A stretch of DNA of 64,000 bases, from NCBI GenBank assembly GCA_946122785.1, contig CAMGYJ010000004.1, positions 10,748,150 through 10,812,149 of the forward strand. Direction: 5' to 3'. Source of the stretch: Linum tenue. Lineage: Eukaryota; Streptophyta; Magnoliopsida; Malpighiales; Linaceae. Shown one piece after another: positions 42,157-55,443 of the stretch; within the stretch, counting starts at the first letter, position 1; every line of letters begins with the position of its first letter. The translations under genes were made by a program, and so were the position numbers. The notes beneath the pieces are model-generated. The model was not told the DNA's origin and did no database searches. It was given only the letters and a program-made list of their open reading frames with translations.

Positions 42157-42804
42157 GATTTAGATTGGTGGCTCTATCTTGATTACTTTTTTTCTGCTGT
42201 TATACTGTGGGGTTAGGGTTTTGGTAGTGGATTTTTGGGGCAGTTTCGAAAAGGATTGTAAGTTCTCATCGTATATCTAATCTACAGAGGCATTTACAAC
42301 TGCAATGGCGGTTGGGCAATTCAGATTGCCAATATCTTCATTTTGTGTATTTTTGGTTTCATCGTTACTCTTTGCCATAAGGTGAAGATCAGTGATCGAG
42401 TTATCACTAATAAGCTAATCCAACATCTTGTCCGCAATGCAACAGTATCGTCATATCTATCGCCTGTCATACTCATACCAGACTGCAATCAAATGGGAGG
42501 AGTCATCTGACGAAGATAATAACGAAGAAACTCCAATTCAGAAGACAAAAACTTGCAAATGGAACTTTGATGAATATGTATGCTACAGAAGTGCTTCTTC
42601 TTTTACCCCTTTGCTTTTCTATTTTCTTTTTGTTTATTTGTTCTGTGTTTCATCAAATTGTAGATACATGAGTTCCTACTTTGCGTGCAATTACACAACA
42701 CGTAAAAAGAAGATCAAACTGAGAAAAGCTAAAAAAGAAAAGGGAAAGAAGAAAAGACGAGAGCAGAAGAATTCGAATGTACAGCTAGCTCCCCACAACA
42801 CATT
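42157..42804. other. Shared 3' intergenic region of PRA1 and SNX2
   Basis: It contains the 3' UTRs of the two convergent genes. A 126-codon plus-strand frame starts in it and runs antisense across the first bases of the SNX2 terminal exon; its lysine-rich end has no family signature. Confidence 0.5.
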
Positions 42805-43746
42805 CTAAGCGCTGTCGGTTGCATATCCACTAGTCTCCTCCGCAACCTTTGCCCACACGTTGGCAATCTTCTCCGCGTATCCAACCTGTAAAAATGTAAC
42901 ACATGGCCACCCCAATTTGAAACAAAATTTACAGATGCCACTCAATAATTACCGCAATGACAAGTTTCCATATGCAACTGTGAGAAGCTTAGATCACAAT
43001 AGATGTGCGGCGGGATCAAGAATGACGAAGTAATGGTCTAAAGGACCAGATGGAATAGTTAAAAAGAGTGTACCTGGTTAAGCACAAATCCCTTTAACAT
43101 GTTGGAGAAATCGGCCTGTTTTTCCGTCTCCATCCTTTCCAGTTCGGTCCTGTTATTTTCCTGCAATTATGACGAAAACAACTCAGCAGCAACTTTGAAG
43201 AATCGATACACATGGCTGAGTGAAATGAGTTGCTAAACTTGGAAAGTAATGCAAATCAAGGGAATCGAACATCCACAACATAAAATGCTCAGCAAAGGGA
43301 AGACGCATACTGATACTGTACCATACTAAAATGTCAAACTGATAAAGTTGAGCTATGAATCACAGAATCAATAATGCAACTTATGAGTCCTTTCATATTT
43401 TACAGAAACAAAGACTGTCGAGCCAAAAGTTCAACAGAGGTAGACAGACAGTAACAAATGCAGCAAAAGAAGCAACTGAGTCGGGGGAACCAGGTGTCCA
43501 TGCCATCATAAGCTTGCGAACAACCACATTCCATCACATTCATATAGTGCACTAATTACAGAACTAAATTACAACTAACTATTAACCCAGCAAATTGACT
43601 CGTATTTCGCGAAGTATTGAGCAGCATGACTCTGAGCTCAAGCTATAAGCCTCAAGTCCAAGGATAAGCATAGCACTAACCAATAATAACTTGTTGCCCA
43701 CATCTAAAGACCACAGGAAAGCCTTAACACAAGGAAATCAGTAATG

Positions 43747-43783
<37 letters not shown>

Positions 43784-46700
43784 AGCTATAAAAGATCTGT
43801 TTCAAGAAAAGGAGAAACCTGAAACCCTCTTTCATGTATATCCACCTTTCCCACCGGTCCCAATTCCTTCCAACCATACAGTAGCCTCATCCCAGGTTGC
43901 TACATGGTAAAGCAACAGTTCCATACTCTTAAAGTGGATGAAAGCAAATTCAGCGTGATCATGGAAAGTAGCCAAAAGAAAGCAGCTTAAGAAACTCGTA
44001 CCCAACTTTTCACTTAATTCAGGAAAGGAACTAAAGATACGAGAGAACTGCCCATTTACAAGCCAAATTGAGTGTCTTTACTCTTGAAATTTATATGGAA
44101 TTTCATACTGTTAGTTCAAGGTATGGAAATAAGAAGAGCACTATGGATTACCAGGGACATTGCCATCATCTTAAGACACGTGTCTAAGAAATGCACGGAT
44201 AAAAACAGGGTTTTTGAATTTGATGAAAACATCCAGCCCCCTAGGTTTCAAAGGTTAGGACCAACTTTCAGCAACTAAGAAAAACATGGTACTCCCATTG
44301 AAATAGTGCGATCAAAGAGCATAGCTTTGAATCCTGATTTTCGGTGTTGACAAAGACAACTCCAAATGAGCAGATGAAGCAGCAAAACAGATGCTAGGTT
44401 CCTTGAAGGGACTGTACCAACATGTTTAAGTACACGAGAGAAAGCTAAAAGGAAATGCAACAAGAGATCAACAAAGGAGTTGATAAGGTTAATGGAGCCA
44501 TAAAACGTAAAACTCTAATATTGAAAACATAGAACATTAATCAACTAGTTCCATAAGTAGGAAATGGATAAGGTTAATGAAGCCAAACAACAATGGAAAA
44601 GCTAAGGTTCAACAGCCTCTGCTACAGAATATCACTGGTTAGAGCAAATATGAAATCTGAAACACAAATGTAATGGCTCTAGCATCTTATCAAAACCATA
44701 AACACAGCTCTGACTGAGAAAAACTATTGTAAACAGGAACATGAATAGCTTAATCAAAGAATAGATGTGACTTGTCTAAGGTTTATAAGGCAAAGAGAAT
44801 ACAGGAAAGACGAAATGCTGTTTGAGATGGTCATTCAAGAAATGAATTGGAAGATACGATCTTAGAGCTGTGCTCTCCATTCACAGGTCAGAACTTCACT
44901 CGAGAATCCACTCAAAGAAAACAAGTCAAATACTTGAATAAACTTCCTGTTCTTGCTCTTTTCTAAATCAATGCAGAAAGCTCCTTATATAGGAGTAAAA
45001 AACTTACCACCAAGAAATCTAATTCCTTAATAATCCTAATAAAATACTATCTTCGTAAATGCTTTCTGCTTATGCAATGATACCATAAAAACCCTCAAAT
45101 AAGGAACAAGAATAAAAACAAATAAAGTTACAGCAAACTCCATGCACAACAACGTGACTTGTATTGGACCGATGAACTATATATAGACTGCCGATACAAA
45201 AATGAAAAATCTAACCCAGACAAGACATTCATTCGCAATTATGATAAGAAAAAAATCACATTACCTTAATCCGCTCATATTCTCTAATCGCAACACTTTT
45301 AGCATTTTCAGTGGCTCTAATAGTTTCTTTCAACTCCTCCATCCTGCGAATCCTCGACTTGTCACCACCAAATATCTTTGATGAAGCAGCTTCAAGTTTC
45401 TCGGCCCTTGTATGCAGAGCCGACAATTCTGATAGAAGAGTTTGCACCGTCAGCAAAGCACTAGAGCGATCGGCAAATGCACCATGAACTGATAGCATCA
45501 ACCCAAGATACTCGTGGAGGGTATCCTGCCAATTGAAAGTTCATAAGCAAAATCAGGAAGTTTCCTTCAAAAACATTTCAGACATCCACTTCCAAAGCAC
45601 AAAAAGCAAATAGTGCTAATTTTCACAAATTTGCACAGAAAGTGGCGTAGCAAAAGCCTGTCTAATAAATCATCATCTCAATAACAGTCACCTTATCATC
45701 TTTACGTTGTCCAGATAGTAAATTAAACGTACTATTAAGACAGCAGGCAGAATGAAGAGCCTATATCAGTAATTTACCAAATGTTTAACCGTTTGAGCAT
45801 TCAGTTCCCTGTAGAATCTGCTTGCTTTGACAGCAGCTGTAGCTACGTTCTTCATGTCACCTGCCCTTACTCTTTGTGATTCAAACTTAGCTTCCTCGTT
45901 CTCAAATTTCGTCAATTTAATAAATGCTAACCCTAATTCTCCCATTGTCTCCCCCATATCTTGCTGTGCTTTCACCAGCGACTCCGCCTGCAAACAAAAA
46001 TCCCCCCCAAACAACAAAACCAACAATGAAACAATCACTCAAAAGCAGGAAATGAGGAGTGAGAATAAATCTTAATGCATAACAAACAATAACCATCATT
46101 CAACCTGCTGAGAAGCATTGCTGAGTTGCAGCTCAAAAACGTTCATCTTCTCCTTCTTCTCTAAGAACTCTTTATCTTCCTCCACTACAGGTGGTCTTGA
46201 TCCACCCCAATCATTAGAAACAGACTGCTTCAGCTCTTTAAACAGCCTCAACAAGTCTCTCCCTCCTTTCGCTGGCTGGACCACATCCTGAGGGGCTACC
46301 GTCGAACCTTCTCCAAACAACTGCTTCGGTAGATTCACTGCGCCGTCGAGCATCCTGGATGCCACATCGGTGCTTGTAGCCAACGGCAGCTTCCCTTGCA
46401 CTTGCAAGAACACCTTCAATTCATCGCTGTTCCTTATGATGGGATGCGCAGCCAGCCTTCTCAAATACTTCTCCAAAGCAACTCTTCTCTGCTCTACAAA
46501 CTCCTGCTTCTGCATCACCTGGCTCTCCACAACGCTCTTGTCTGGCCTAGGCGGGATGAAGAACCCTCGATAAGCCTCCGCTAGACGATCGGATAAGGTG
46601 ACCACGTCCTTGAATCGCCGCCGCACGCCGAATTCGGATCCGTTGAACTCGGGGATGTTGGTTCTCGTCGTTATTAGATACGTGACATAGGTGCTAGCTC

Positions 46701-47178
46701 CCGGGACTAGCGAATTCGAACTTTCCTGCTCCTTCTGTGGATTGGAGACGGTGATCTTGATGTAATCAGAGCTGGAGGACGGGGATCTCGAGAGAGAAAG
46801 TGAGGAATCGGAAGATCGACCGGGGCTATCGATGCCGTTGATTTCGCTGCCCGTATTCTCGTCGAACGGACTGAAGATCACATCGGCGTAGGCAGGCGGT
46901 TCAATGTAGGAATTGTTATTATCGTGAGAGAGGCTAGGGTTTCGGAGATCCCGGTATGGTTGAGGAGCAAGCAAAGGATCCGAATCTGCGGGAGTCAATG
47001 GCGGGGAGAAAGGGTGATGCGCGTCGGCGAGGGACGACATGACGCTGCGGTAATCGGAGAAAGATTTGCTGCCTCCATTGCCGTTGGGATTATCGGAAGG
47101 TTCATCGAGCACAAGGTTTTCCATCTCTTCTCTAGAGGCGAAGACTTGAGATTCTGCTTCATTCTCCGATCCCATCAT
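42805..47178 (-). CDS. SNX2: Sorting nexin 2 (SNX2-type, PX-BAR)
   Basis: A phosphoinositide-binding PX-BAR protein of the retromer-associated SNX complex, which tubulates endosomal membranes for recycling. Five exons fit in frame: 47178-46105, 45987-45778, 45525-45265, 43160-43074 and 42885-42805, giving 570 aa; Arabidopsis SNX2 proteins are about 575-590. The start is chosen at MMGSENEAES, as in SNX2. The disordered N-terminus contains TPADSDPL and YIEPPAYADVIFSPFD. The PX domain is about 138-262 with RRF (187-189) and the PPRPDKS loop. The BAR region is about 320-560 (KKEKMNVFELQLSNASQQ, then AESLVKAQQDMGETMGELGL). Intron 3 is 2.1 kb and contains a 33-base poly-G. No disruptions are seen. 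Confidence 0.95.
43750..43782. repeat. Poly-G tract of 33 inside SNX2 intron 3
   Basis: An uninterrupted run of 33 G on the plus strand, so 33 C in the SNX2 transcript. Runs of this length are rare in plant introns and may be partly a sequencing or assembly effect. Confidence 0.9.
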
Positions 47179-49233
47179 TTTTGCTTTTCGCCCTATCACC
47201 AAATCAACTAATCCACTAAAATCCCGCAGACTGCAGCTCACCTGGCCCCGCCGGTCAAACCAATTGAAGCGAAGGAAAGTCGAACGCAGCGCAGAAGTAC
47301 CGGGAGGAAGCTTAGACGGCGGCGTCGGAAGTCCTGGGCTCCGGGCGGCTACCGTCAGCTGAAGAGGAGACGATGAAGGCCGAGCATGAATGGCGCGTGT
47401 TTGGTACGAGAGGTGATATCTTTTCCTGGCTACTGGATTGCTGAAGTCTTCTCCTTCCTCTGCCGTAACTACGGGGAGCAGTGGCTCTGTGGACGTTTGG
47501 TTTAGAAGCTACGGCATGCTTTTCTTTCTTTTCTAGCCTTGATTTTTATCCGGGGATTTTTTTTTTCCTTTTTAATCCTTTCGCCTGAAAAACACTTGCG
47601 CTGGGTTTTTTCTTAACCAAATTTCGATGTTCTTCGGCAAATGAGTAGAGCTGCTTGCGAGCGGTTCGATGTTCAACTCGGAAAAACTAGTTCGAAATTC
47701 GGCTTGTTCATTAATGAGCTGAGATTGAGTTTCATCTTCTATAGCTTGTGGAGCTCGCAAGCTAGCTTAACTCGGTGGCTTGTTGAACTCAACTCGTGAG
47801 CTGACTCGTTTAGAGCTCACGAGATGTCTCAACTCTCAACATTGTGGCTATAGAGCCAACTCGATTACCGAGTTATGAGAGAATTGATCAATACGAGTTT
47901 GAATATGATGATTCATAGGATTGTTAAATTATATATATCTCGCCTTATAAAAAGTTCAATACATAGATTATGTGAGCAAATATATCTGATTTAATTTTAA
48001 AAAGCAATTAGGTATCATAGATTGCTTCAATACTATGAAAAAACATAATTTTCACTAGCTAAAATTTATTAACTAAATAATTTGATACCATAAAATATAA
48101 TATGAGATTAGTTAATATCGAACTATTGACTCTTAACTATTATCATTTTGTTTTCCAATTTGACATTACTCACATGTATCATGTATGACATACAAAATGA
48201 ACTAGTTTTTACCCGCCCGTTGAGCGGTGCATTATATTTGGTTATTTTATAATTCATTATAGTATTTTAAATATTATTATTTATGTTTGTTGATCTAATA
48301 TACATGAAATTGTAAATCACACTTACCTTATTTTAGGTAATATTTAGTATTTTTATACCTTTTTGTTTATGAAAAATTTAATAATATTAACTGAGCTCTT
48401 TGTAGACCGTTCTTTTTTGATTTAGAATTTTGTATTGAACTAAAAAAAGTTATTAAGAAGTTAAAAAATTTAAGGCCACAAACAAAGAAGTTAGAATAAG
48501 AAAATATACTTCCATTAATAAAAAAGAATAAAGCGAAGAGCTTTTCATTTTCTTTCCCTTCTCATATGTCGGTATATCATAATAAAGAATATTCCGATCT
48601 AGATCCCACCAATATCGTGTATTATCAGTTACACCTGTAATTCTGGAATAATGATGAAACAAATTAGCATCCACATCCATCAATCTTCCGCATACTCAAT
48701 TAATTTAACTTGGCAATGTTCTAGCAAAACCAACCACAAACAGCAGTATCAGTTGTCACTAATTTATTAAGGCAATATTTTCAGCAAACTAAACTGCATA
48801 TAAACACAATTTATATTTTATAGAGACCTGCATATCTCTTTAAAGAAAAAATGGTGCTTTTTTACCGAATAACAACCTAGACAAATAATGAAATGAACAT
48901 ACTTCAATACAACTAAACTCATTTTATCTTGCAGATTCCTAATTTGTGAACTGAATCTATGCATCAATCCAAATAGTAGTTGGTAAGAAAACACTCATTT
49001 CAAAATCAAGCTTTAGTTAGGGATTCAATGAGGAAAAATCCATCATAATGAAAAGACAAATATCATAGCAAACGTGTAGAAATTGAAAAACATCGAAATA
49101 CACAACTGAGGAACCACCACCATAATTTTCTTTTTTCTTCGCGACTTTTATAAAACTCCAATTATGTTCCCTTCTACTAATAATCCCTTTGTTACGTACT
49201 AATTACTAACCAGATCATCATCTTATAGTTAGC
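47179..49233. other. SNX2 upstream region and AT-rich intergenic sequence
   Basis: 47179-47520 contains the SNX2 leader and promoter (GC-rich, no TATA recognised). 47640-47830 has repeated GAGCTC/TCGAG-type motifs. A possible Helitron 3' end lies at 48202-48225. An open minus-strand stretch at 48683-48453 (TRYWWDLDRNILYYDIPTYE) is not a recognised gene. Confidence 0.4.
48202..48230 (-). mobile_element. Possible Helitron 3' terminus
   Basis: The minus strand reads CCGCTCAACGGGCGGGTAAA then AACTAG, followed by T. A short GC hairpin a few bases before a terminal CTRR, inserted before T, is the hallmark of Helitron 3' ends. The 5' TC end and any Rep/helicase gene were not found, so only the terminus is claimed. 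Confidence 0.4.
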
Positions 49234-51816
49234 TTTTTTTTTTATCGGAACCTGCAAATTTTATTAAGCAGAAGCTGAAGCTACATTGTCCAGCTCAAGC
49301 TGGTCAACAAGAAACGTGGGGGGGCTATCTAACCAAACACACTGATCATTCCAGTTCACAGACGAATGCGCCATGATATGGGCAGCCATGTTGCCTTCCC
49401 GCGGGGTGTAAATCCACGACCCATTACCCATTTCGAGCAGTTTCCTTGTGATACTCCTGCATACAGTGCCAAGTTCCGTCTGATTCCCCCTCGCCTCGGA
49501 GAGCCTCGTAATAAGAACTTGACTGTCCGACTCTAGTATCGGGTTGTTGACATAGAACTGCCGAGCTAGGCTCACTCCCATCTCTGCCGCCATCGCCTCT
49601 GCAATGACCACGTCCCATTGTCCCGGGATCTTCTTCGCAGCTGCAAGGATGAAGTTTCCTTCGGCGTCCCTGATCACTACTCCGAGTCCAATCCCCCCGT
49701 CCTCGAGTAAACCAGCATCAGTGTTAATCTTCACCTTTCCATTGTCCGGTTTCTTCCAATGCTTCACCGAGGGAGTCACAGCCACCTGCTCACATACCTG
49801 GTGATGTTTGTATTCCTCCAGGTAACTTTGGGATCGGGCTACAATCTCCCCTTCGTCCAGCTTTGATCCATTGAACATATGAGCATTTCGCTCTTTCCAG
49901 AGGAACCACAGTAGAACGCTCCACTTTTCCAGAACTTCTCCCTCGAACTCCTCCATAACCAGCTTATACCACTCATAACATGACCGGTTACCTCGTCGAG
50001 AGAAACAACCGTCCAATACACAGCCTCGCCAAAGTCGAGATGTCCATTGACATTCGTCGAATAGATGGACTTGCGTCTCTCTGAGATCGCAGAAAGGGCA
50101 CTAATCAGTTCTTCTCTCGCTTTTTATACTGATATGGTCCCCTGTCGGCAGAGCATCCCGAGCAAACCGCCACACAAAATGCTTAACTTTCGGCGGGACT
50201 TCCATTGCCCATAGCTTCTTCCAGACATGCGCTTCCCCCACTTCGGCCAATTGCCTTTCTTCCTTATACCTCTTCAGCCACATCTTATAGCCTGATTTTG
50301 CCGAGTAATCCCCATTAGGCGTGTCCATCCAAATTTGCCTGTCCACTTCATCCAGTCCTCTCAGCGGAATCTGCTTTATCCGACTAGTAATCTCCGACGG
50401 GAAGCAAGCCTCCACCACTGTCTCGTCCCACTGGTCCGATTCCGGGGATATTAGGTCTCGTACCTTAGCATCAACAGGGAGGCCCATGGGGGCTGATGTT
50501 ACAAAGGCAGGAGACGAATTCGGCAGCCATTTGTCACCCCAAATCTGGACTGATGCCCCATTCCCGATCCTCCACCTTATTCCCTCATTTAGGAGCTCTT
50601 GAGCACTCATCAAGCTCCGCCATATGTAGCTGGGGTGATGGCCCGCAGCAGCCTCCAAGATCGTCGTCTTCTTGTGATATTTGGCCTGGAGTATCCTGGC
50701 CACCAAGGATTGTGGCCTCTGATGAATACTCCACACTTGTCTTGCGAGCAAAGCCGTATTAAATCCAAGCAGATTTCGGAAACCCAAACCCCCCTCCTCC
50801 TTCGGCCATGTTAGCTCGTCATGGCTGATCAAGTGAATGCGTCGCTCCGATCCCCGCTGCCCCCAATAGAAATTTGTGATCAAACTATGTACTTCCTTCA
50901 CTATCGAACTCGGCACTCGAAAAACCGACATTGCGTACGTAAATTGTGCCTGAGCTACAGACTTTATCAGTGTCTCCCGTCCGCCAATCGAGAGGGTTTT
51001 CTCTTTCCAATTCTTTAGTTTCTTCCGAACCCTTTCAATCAACCCCGCGAATATTTCCTTCTTCGACCTGCCCACCACAGTCGGCAACCCCAAGTATTTG
51101 TCATGTTTTTCGACCATTGCCATTTCCAGTGTTCCACTGACCATTAGTCGTTGATGCATCTTCACTTGTTTACTGAAAGAGACTTGTGATTTTTGAAAAT
51201 TCACAAGCTGCCCAGATTCTTTTTCATAAGCATTCAGGATTTCCTTCAGCACTGCGCCCTCCTGCTGTGTTGCCCGCCCGAAGAACACGCTGTCGTCTGC
51301 GAAAAAGAGGTGGGAGACAACAGGAGCTCCTCTTGCCGGTTGGATACCATGAATCCGCTTATTTTCCACCATCTTCTTCGTAAAAGCCGAGAGACCTTCT
51401 GCACAAAGTAGAAACAGGTATGGGGATAACGGGTCCCCCTGGCGTAGCCCCCTGCTAGGCGAGAAAACCTCCGACTGATGCCCGTTAACCAGCACTGAGT
51501 ACGTAACAGTACGAACACACATCATAATCGTGCTGATCCATCTCTCTTCAAACCCCATCCTGCGCATAATTCCTTCTAAAAAATGCCACTCTACTCGATC
51601 ATAAGCCTTAGCCATATCAATTTTTGCTGCAAAAAACCATGTACCCTTCCTCTTCTGCTGTTTCTTCATCGTGTGAAAGCACTCAAAAGCTGCAATAATG
51701 TTATCCGTTATTGCTCTACCTGGTACAAAAGCACTCTGCTCCGGTGCGATCACTGCGTCCATGACTCTCTTCAGTCTATTAGCAATAACCTTCGCCACCA
51801 GCTTGTACAAAACATG
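49234..51816 (-). mobile_element. 5'-truncated L1-type LINE
   Basis: The minus strand carries the C-terminal half of LINE ORF2 and a 3' end with AATAAAATTTGCAGG followed by an A-run (complement of 49234-49243). The 5' end breaks inside reverse transcriptase at VLYKLVAKVIANRL, as usual for incomplete reverse transcription. No target duplication was found by eye. Confidence 0.92.
49264..51810 (-). pseudogene. LINE ORF2 fragment: reverse transcriptase, zinc-binding domain, RNase H
   Basis: One continuous frame of about 849 codons is broken only by a TAG at 50101-50103. Reverse transcriptase residues include KIDMAKAYDRVEW (catalytic Asp at about 65), GLRQGDPLSPYLF (121-133) and FADD (170-173). 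The C-terminal extension GGRETLIKSVAQ and WGDKWLP follow. The zinc-binding domain VWRFARDALPTGD...RRTD(stop)CPFCDLRETQ is where the stop falls. Plant-type RNase H comes last (KINTDAGLLEDGGIGLGVVI, IAEAMAAEMGVSLA, LESDSQVLI). The upstream endonuclease is absent. It is a recent-looking dead copy. Confidence 0.92.
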
Positions 51817-53937
51817 TAATCATGAACATAAGGAATATAATGAACAACCCTCACAACTCTACTTTCCATTTCAATATCTAAGGAATCAGGTTGCAATAAG
51901 CATTTAAGGAAAATGATCAATTATTCAACCAAAAGAGATATGCCCTAAGTCCAACCAATTATCCCTTCTAATTATATATTACCTATTTACATAAAAGTAT
52001 ATTACGTAATATAGAACATAAAACAACTCCGTGAAAACGAAGAAGAAATACAGTTTTTCATCGAGTGGGGAAATTTACCATCCAACAGTTTTAATTTGAA
52101 AGAAATTAAGAAAATAATGGAAGAAGGGTGAGCAGTTGCCAGCTTCAGATCAAGGAGGAAGAGGGGGCAGTCAACAATCCTCGATTTGTTCACCTCGTCT
52201 TCGCAATTATAGGATGAACTGTTTTCATTAACAGACAAAAATATGTTACAACTCCTCAGAATTTTGCCATCTAATCGTTACCTTGTGTACCTCCCTCCTC
52301 CTATTCTCCTACAAAAACAAACTTCATATGCATTACCAATTCCTTCTCTATCTAAATTCTAATTTTCAATGTTGGATTTTATTTCTAGAGAGACAATCAA
52401 AATGGGAAAAAGGTAGAGATAAATTAAAAGGTTGTGTTCATAATTAATATGTTTTCATTTAATTGGAATGAATAATAAGTGTTTTAAAAAAATAACAATT
52501 ATTGCTCTGTCAAGTTTATCTCCAGACCTTTTTCTATATAAATTATACTTGTTTTATTTTATAAGTATATGCATTAGGAAGAAGTTAGTGTTTGATAGCA
52601 AAAAAAATATAGTCATGCAGTTCATTTTTCAAAATCGATTGATTGTCAAACGCTTATTTTCTCTTCTGTCATCGTTTAAATTTTGTTTAATTGAAAAATT
52701 ATCATTATTCAGATGCGTGATTGTTTTTTTCCCCATCAAAATATAACTTATTATAAAGTTTTAGTAAAAATTAATAGAAAATTTACTTAATGAAATTTAA
52801 TAAGATATTTTTGGGTTAAACAAACACGATATATGTCACTCTCTATTTTTATCTTTATAGTTTGTTAATTGAAGAAAAGATTATTACTTATGTGTGTTTG
52901 TTTAAATGTTTCACAAAAAATGTAACTTATTTTAAGTTTAAGTGAAAATGAGTAGAAGTATTAAAAGAAGAGAGATAGATCCATAAATAGATCAATAAAT
53001 AAATTTTTGTTTGTAAAAAAATTGTCTACCTTGGCATCTTGTAAATTCACCAAGTGCTTATGTGGCAAGAAGTTACTTTTGAATAGCAATAATATTAAGT
53101 ATAAATAGATATTTATCAAATACGAGTCAAGTTTTATTAAGCAAGCTAGCTCGAACTCGACTCGAATCATTTGCAGCCTTATTCTTCCCTATGAGATCGG
53201 GTTGGATCCAGTCCTTAAACCTTATTGCTTAAGGAGGTTCTTAAACTATTTTTATTGGCTGATACTAGATTAGGTAGTTAATGATGGTTAGTAGTTAATG
53301 TTTAGTTAGAATAAATAAGATATTATAAAAATATAATTAATATTACTCATTAATGATTCTCTTCTCTCTCTCCCTTGATCTTCTCCATAACCCTCTCTCT
53401 CCACTACAATGAAAAGGAAATTCGAAATTAGTTTAATTAAATATTATTATTTAATATTTAATAAATTCAAACTTCATACTTTTTTACTTTTTAAAATTAA
53501 AATTAAAAATTAAAAATATATGCTCTCTCTCTTCGTGGCAACTTGCAATGCATTATTAACATTTTGCAATGACATTATCAGCATTTATGAAATGAATCGT
53601 TATTATTATACCTCATCACTATTAACGATTTCAATATACTTATCAATTCTTTACAATTACATTATCAACAATTTTGAATCAATTGTTATCATTTTATGGT
53701 TTCGTCATCAACGCCTATGAATGAATCATTAAAATTATGTAACATGGTCATTAACCGTTTGAATAACAATAGAGCGAAATTCAAGAACTTTTAGAGATAT
53801 CAGTTGCTCATGGGACCGAGTCATGCACAAAATAGTCAACAATTCCATAAATTGGAATGTGACCAAAGGTGGTATGAATCAACAGGAGGCACTACTACTA
53901 ACTAGATTGTTTGGCTATCACTACAAAAAAGACTAGC
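51817..53937. other. AT-rich intergenic sequence, no gene seen
   Basis: No coding, RNA or complete transposon signal is supported. Near 53110-53180 the sequence GCTAGCTCGAACTCGACTCG followed by AATCATTTGCAGCC resembles the end of a hAT family (GGCTGCAAATGATTCGAGTC on the minus strand), but no partner end was established. Confidence 0.45.
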
Positions 53938-53956
53938 AGATGTTACCAGACAATTG
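53938..53956 (+). repeat. CACTA left terminal inverted repeat
   Basis: CACTACAAAAAAGACTAGC starts after GGCTAT. CACTACAA(G/A)AAA is the standard terminus of En/Spm elements. TAT would be the 3-bp target duplication, to be confirmed at the missing right end. Confidence 0.8.
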
Positions 53957-54328
53957 GCGTCACAAAAGGCCTTTTCTCGTCACAATAGGGTTATTTTGAC
54001 AAAATACCGTCGTTGGTGGGTCGTGGGGTAAAGGTCCCTCGCTAATAGTTTAAATGTATTTGCGTCAGAAAATCATATATTTGTGACAATTATTTTTTAT
54101 CATTATGCAAAATATCGTGATCAGTAAAGAAATGTACTTAACGAAATTGCTTGACCAAATATATTTTTAATGGATAAAATAATTTTTGTGAGGAGTACAT
54201 TTTGTTAGATAAACTATAATTGAGGAAACTATGTTTGTTAGTAAATAAAAAATTCGTTACTAAAAAAATTGGCATTTTTTCCGAAAATGCCCTTTGATTG
54301 TTTTGACCACAGTTGTTTGTCGTAAAAG

Positions 54329-54592
54329 AACATTTTTTGCGAGGGTTAATTATGTTCCTAAATTACCCCTGTGATGTTATAATGAATATCTTGCGTCACT
54401 AAAAACTATTCATAATAATCGTAAATTTAGTTTCCAACGAGATAATAAGGTCACTAGAAGAACATTTTTTGTGAGGGTTAATTATGTTCCTAAATTACCC
54501 CTGTGGTGTTTATAATGAATATCTTGCGTCACTAAAAACTATTCATAATAATCGTAAATTTAATTTCCAACGAGAAAATAAGGTCAGAAGAA
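54329..54592. repeat. 132-bp tandem duplication in CACTA subterminal region
   Basis: AACATTTTTTG(C/T)GAGGGTTA starts at 54329 and 54461 and runs nearly identically through CGTAAATTTA(G/A)TTTCCAACGAGA. Divergence is only a few bases. Confidence 0.9.
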
Positions 54593-55443
54593 AATAACTA
54601 ATATTTGTGATGCAAAAGTTTCGTAGGAAGAAACTAATTAATTAAGACCAACTTTTGTGTTTATGTAACAAGATTATTGCGTTAAAAATAAGATATTTGT
54701 CACACAAAATATACGTCGGCATAAACTTATTAAATCTAACCAAATTGTTGTGTTAAAAAAGAATATTTTTAACATTAAATATTCGTCGAAAGAAACAATT
54801 AAAGCTAACCAAATTGTTGTGTTAAAAAAAATATATGTAACCCAAATTATTCATCAGAAATGACTTACTAAAGCTAACCATTTTGTTACATTACAAATAG
54901 AATACTTGCAACACGAAATATTTGTGGGAAGCAACTCGCCAATTGTAACCAAATTTAGTGTTACTGTAACCAAATTACATCGTTAGAACTACATATTTTT
55001 TCCTGATTTTGTAAATATATTTACTATATATTATTAGTGATGATAACTGAGAAATAATAATAATAAATTTTATTTTGCAGGTAATTTATTAAAAGCATAA
55101 AAGACATTAACCACTTCAATATATTAGCAAAAATTGAAAATTCTCCATAAAATTAGGTGGCCTAACCACCAAAAGTGTCTTAAAAGGAGACCACATTCAA
55201 CACTTGTTCAAACATAAAACAAAACAACCAAACACTTGTTCAAACATAAAACAAAAACAACCAACCACTTAACAAAACAAAACATAAACATAAACATAAT
55301 CCGATTGAAAAATGGAACTTGCAAAGTTCCTAAGACTGCCTTCTTCCTAGCTGCTAGCTGCAAACTTCCGATTGAAAATTGGAACTTTCAAAGTTCCTAC
55401 TGCTGCTTTCTTCCAAGCGCTGCAAACTTAGTAGTCATCATCA

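Noticed and set aside
42428..42808. 126-codon plus-strand frame overlapping the last SNX2 exon
   Set aside because: Its lysine-rich end lies antisense to the SNX2 3' end, it has no family signature, and the SNX2 exon chain is far better supported.
47630..53195. A large hAT element with GGCTGCAAATGATTCGAG-type ends enclosing the LINE
   Set aside because: Only the right end near 53180 is convincing; the left candidate near 47640 matches poorly and no 8-bp duplication was found.
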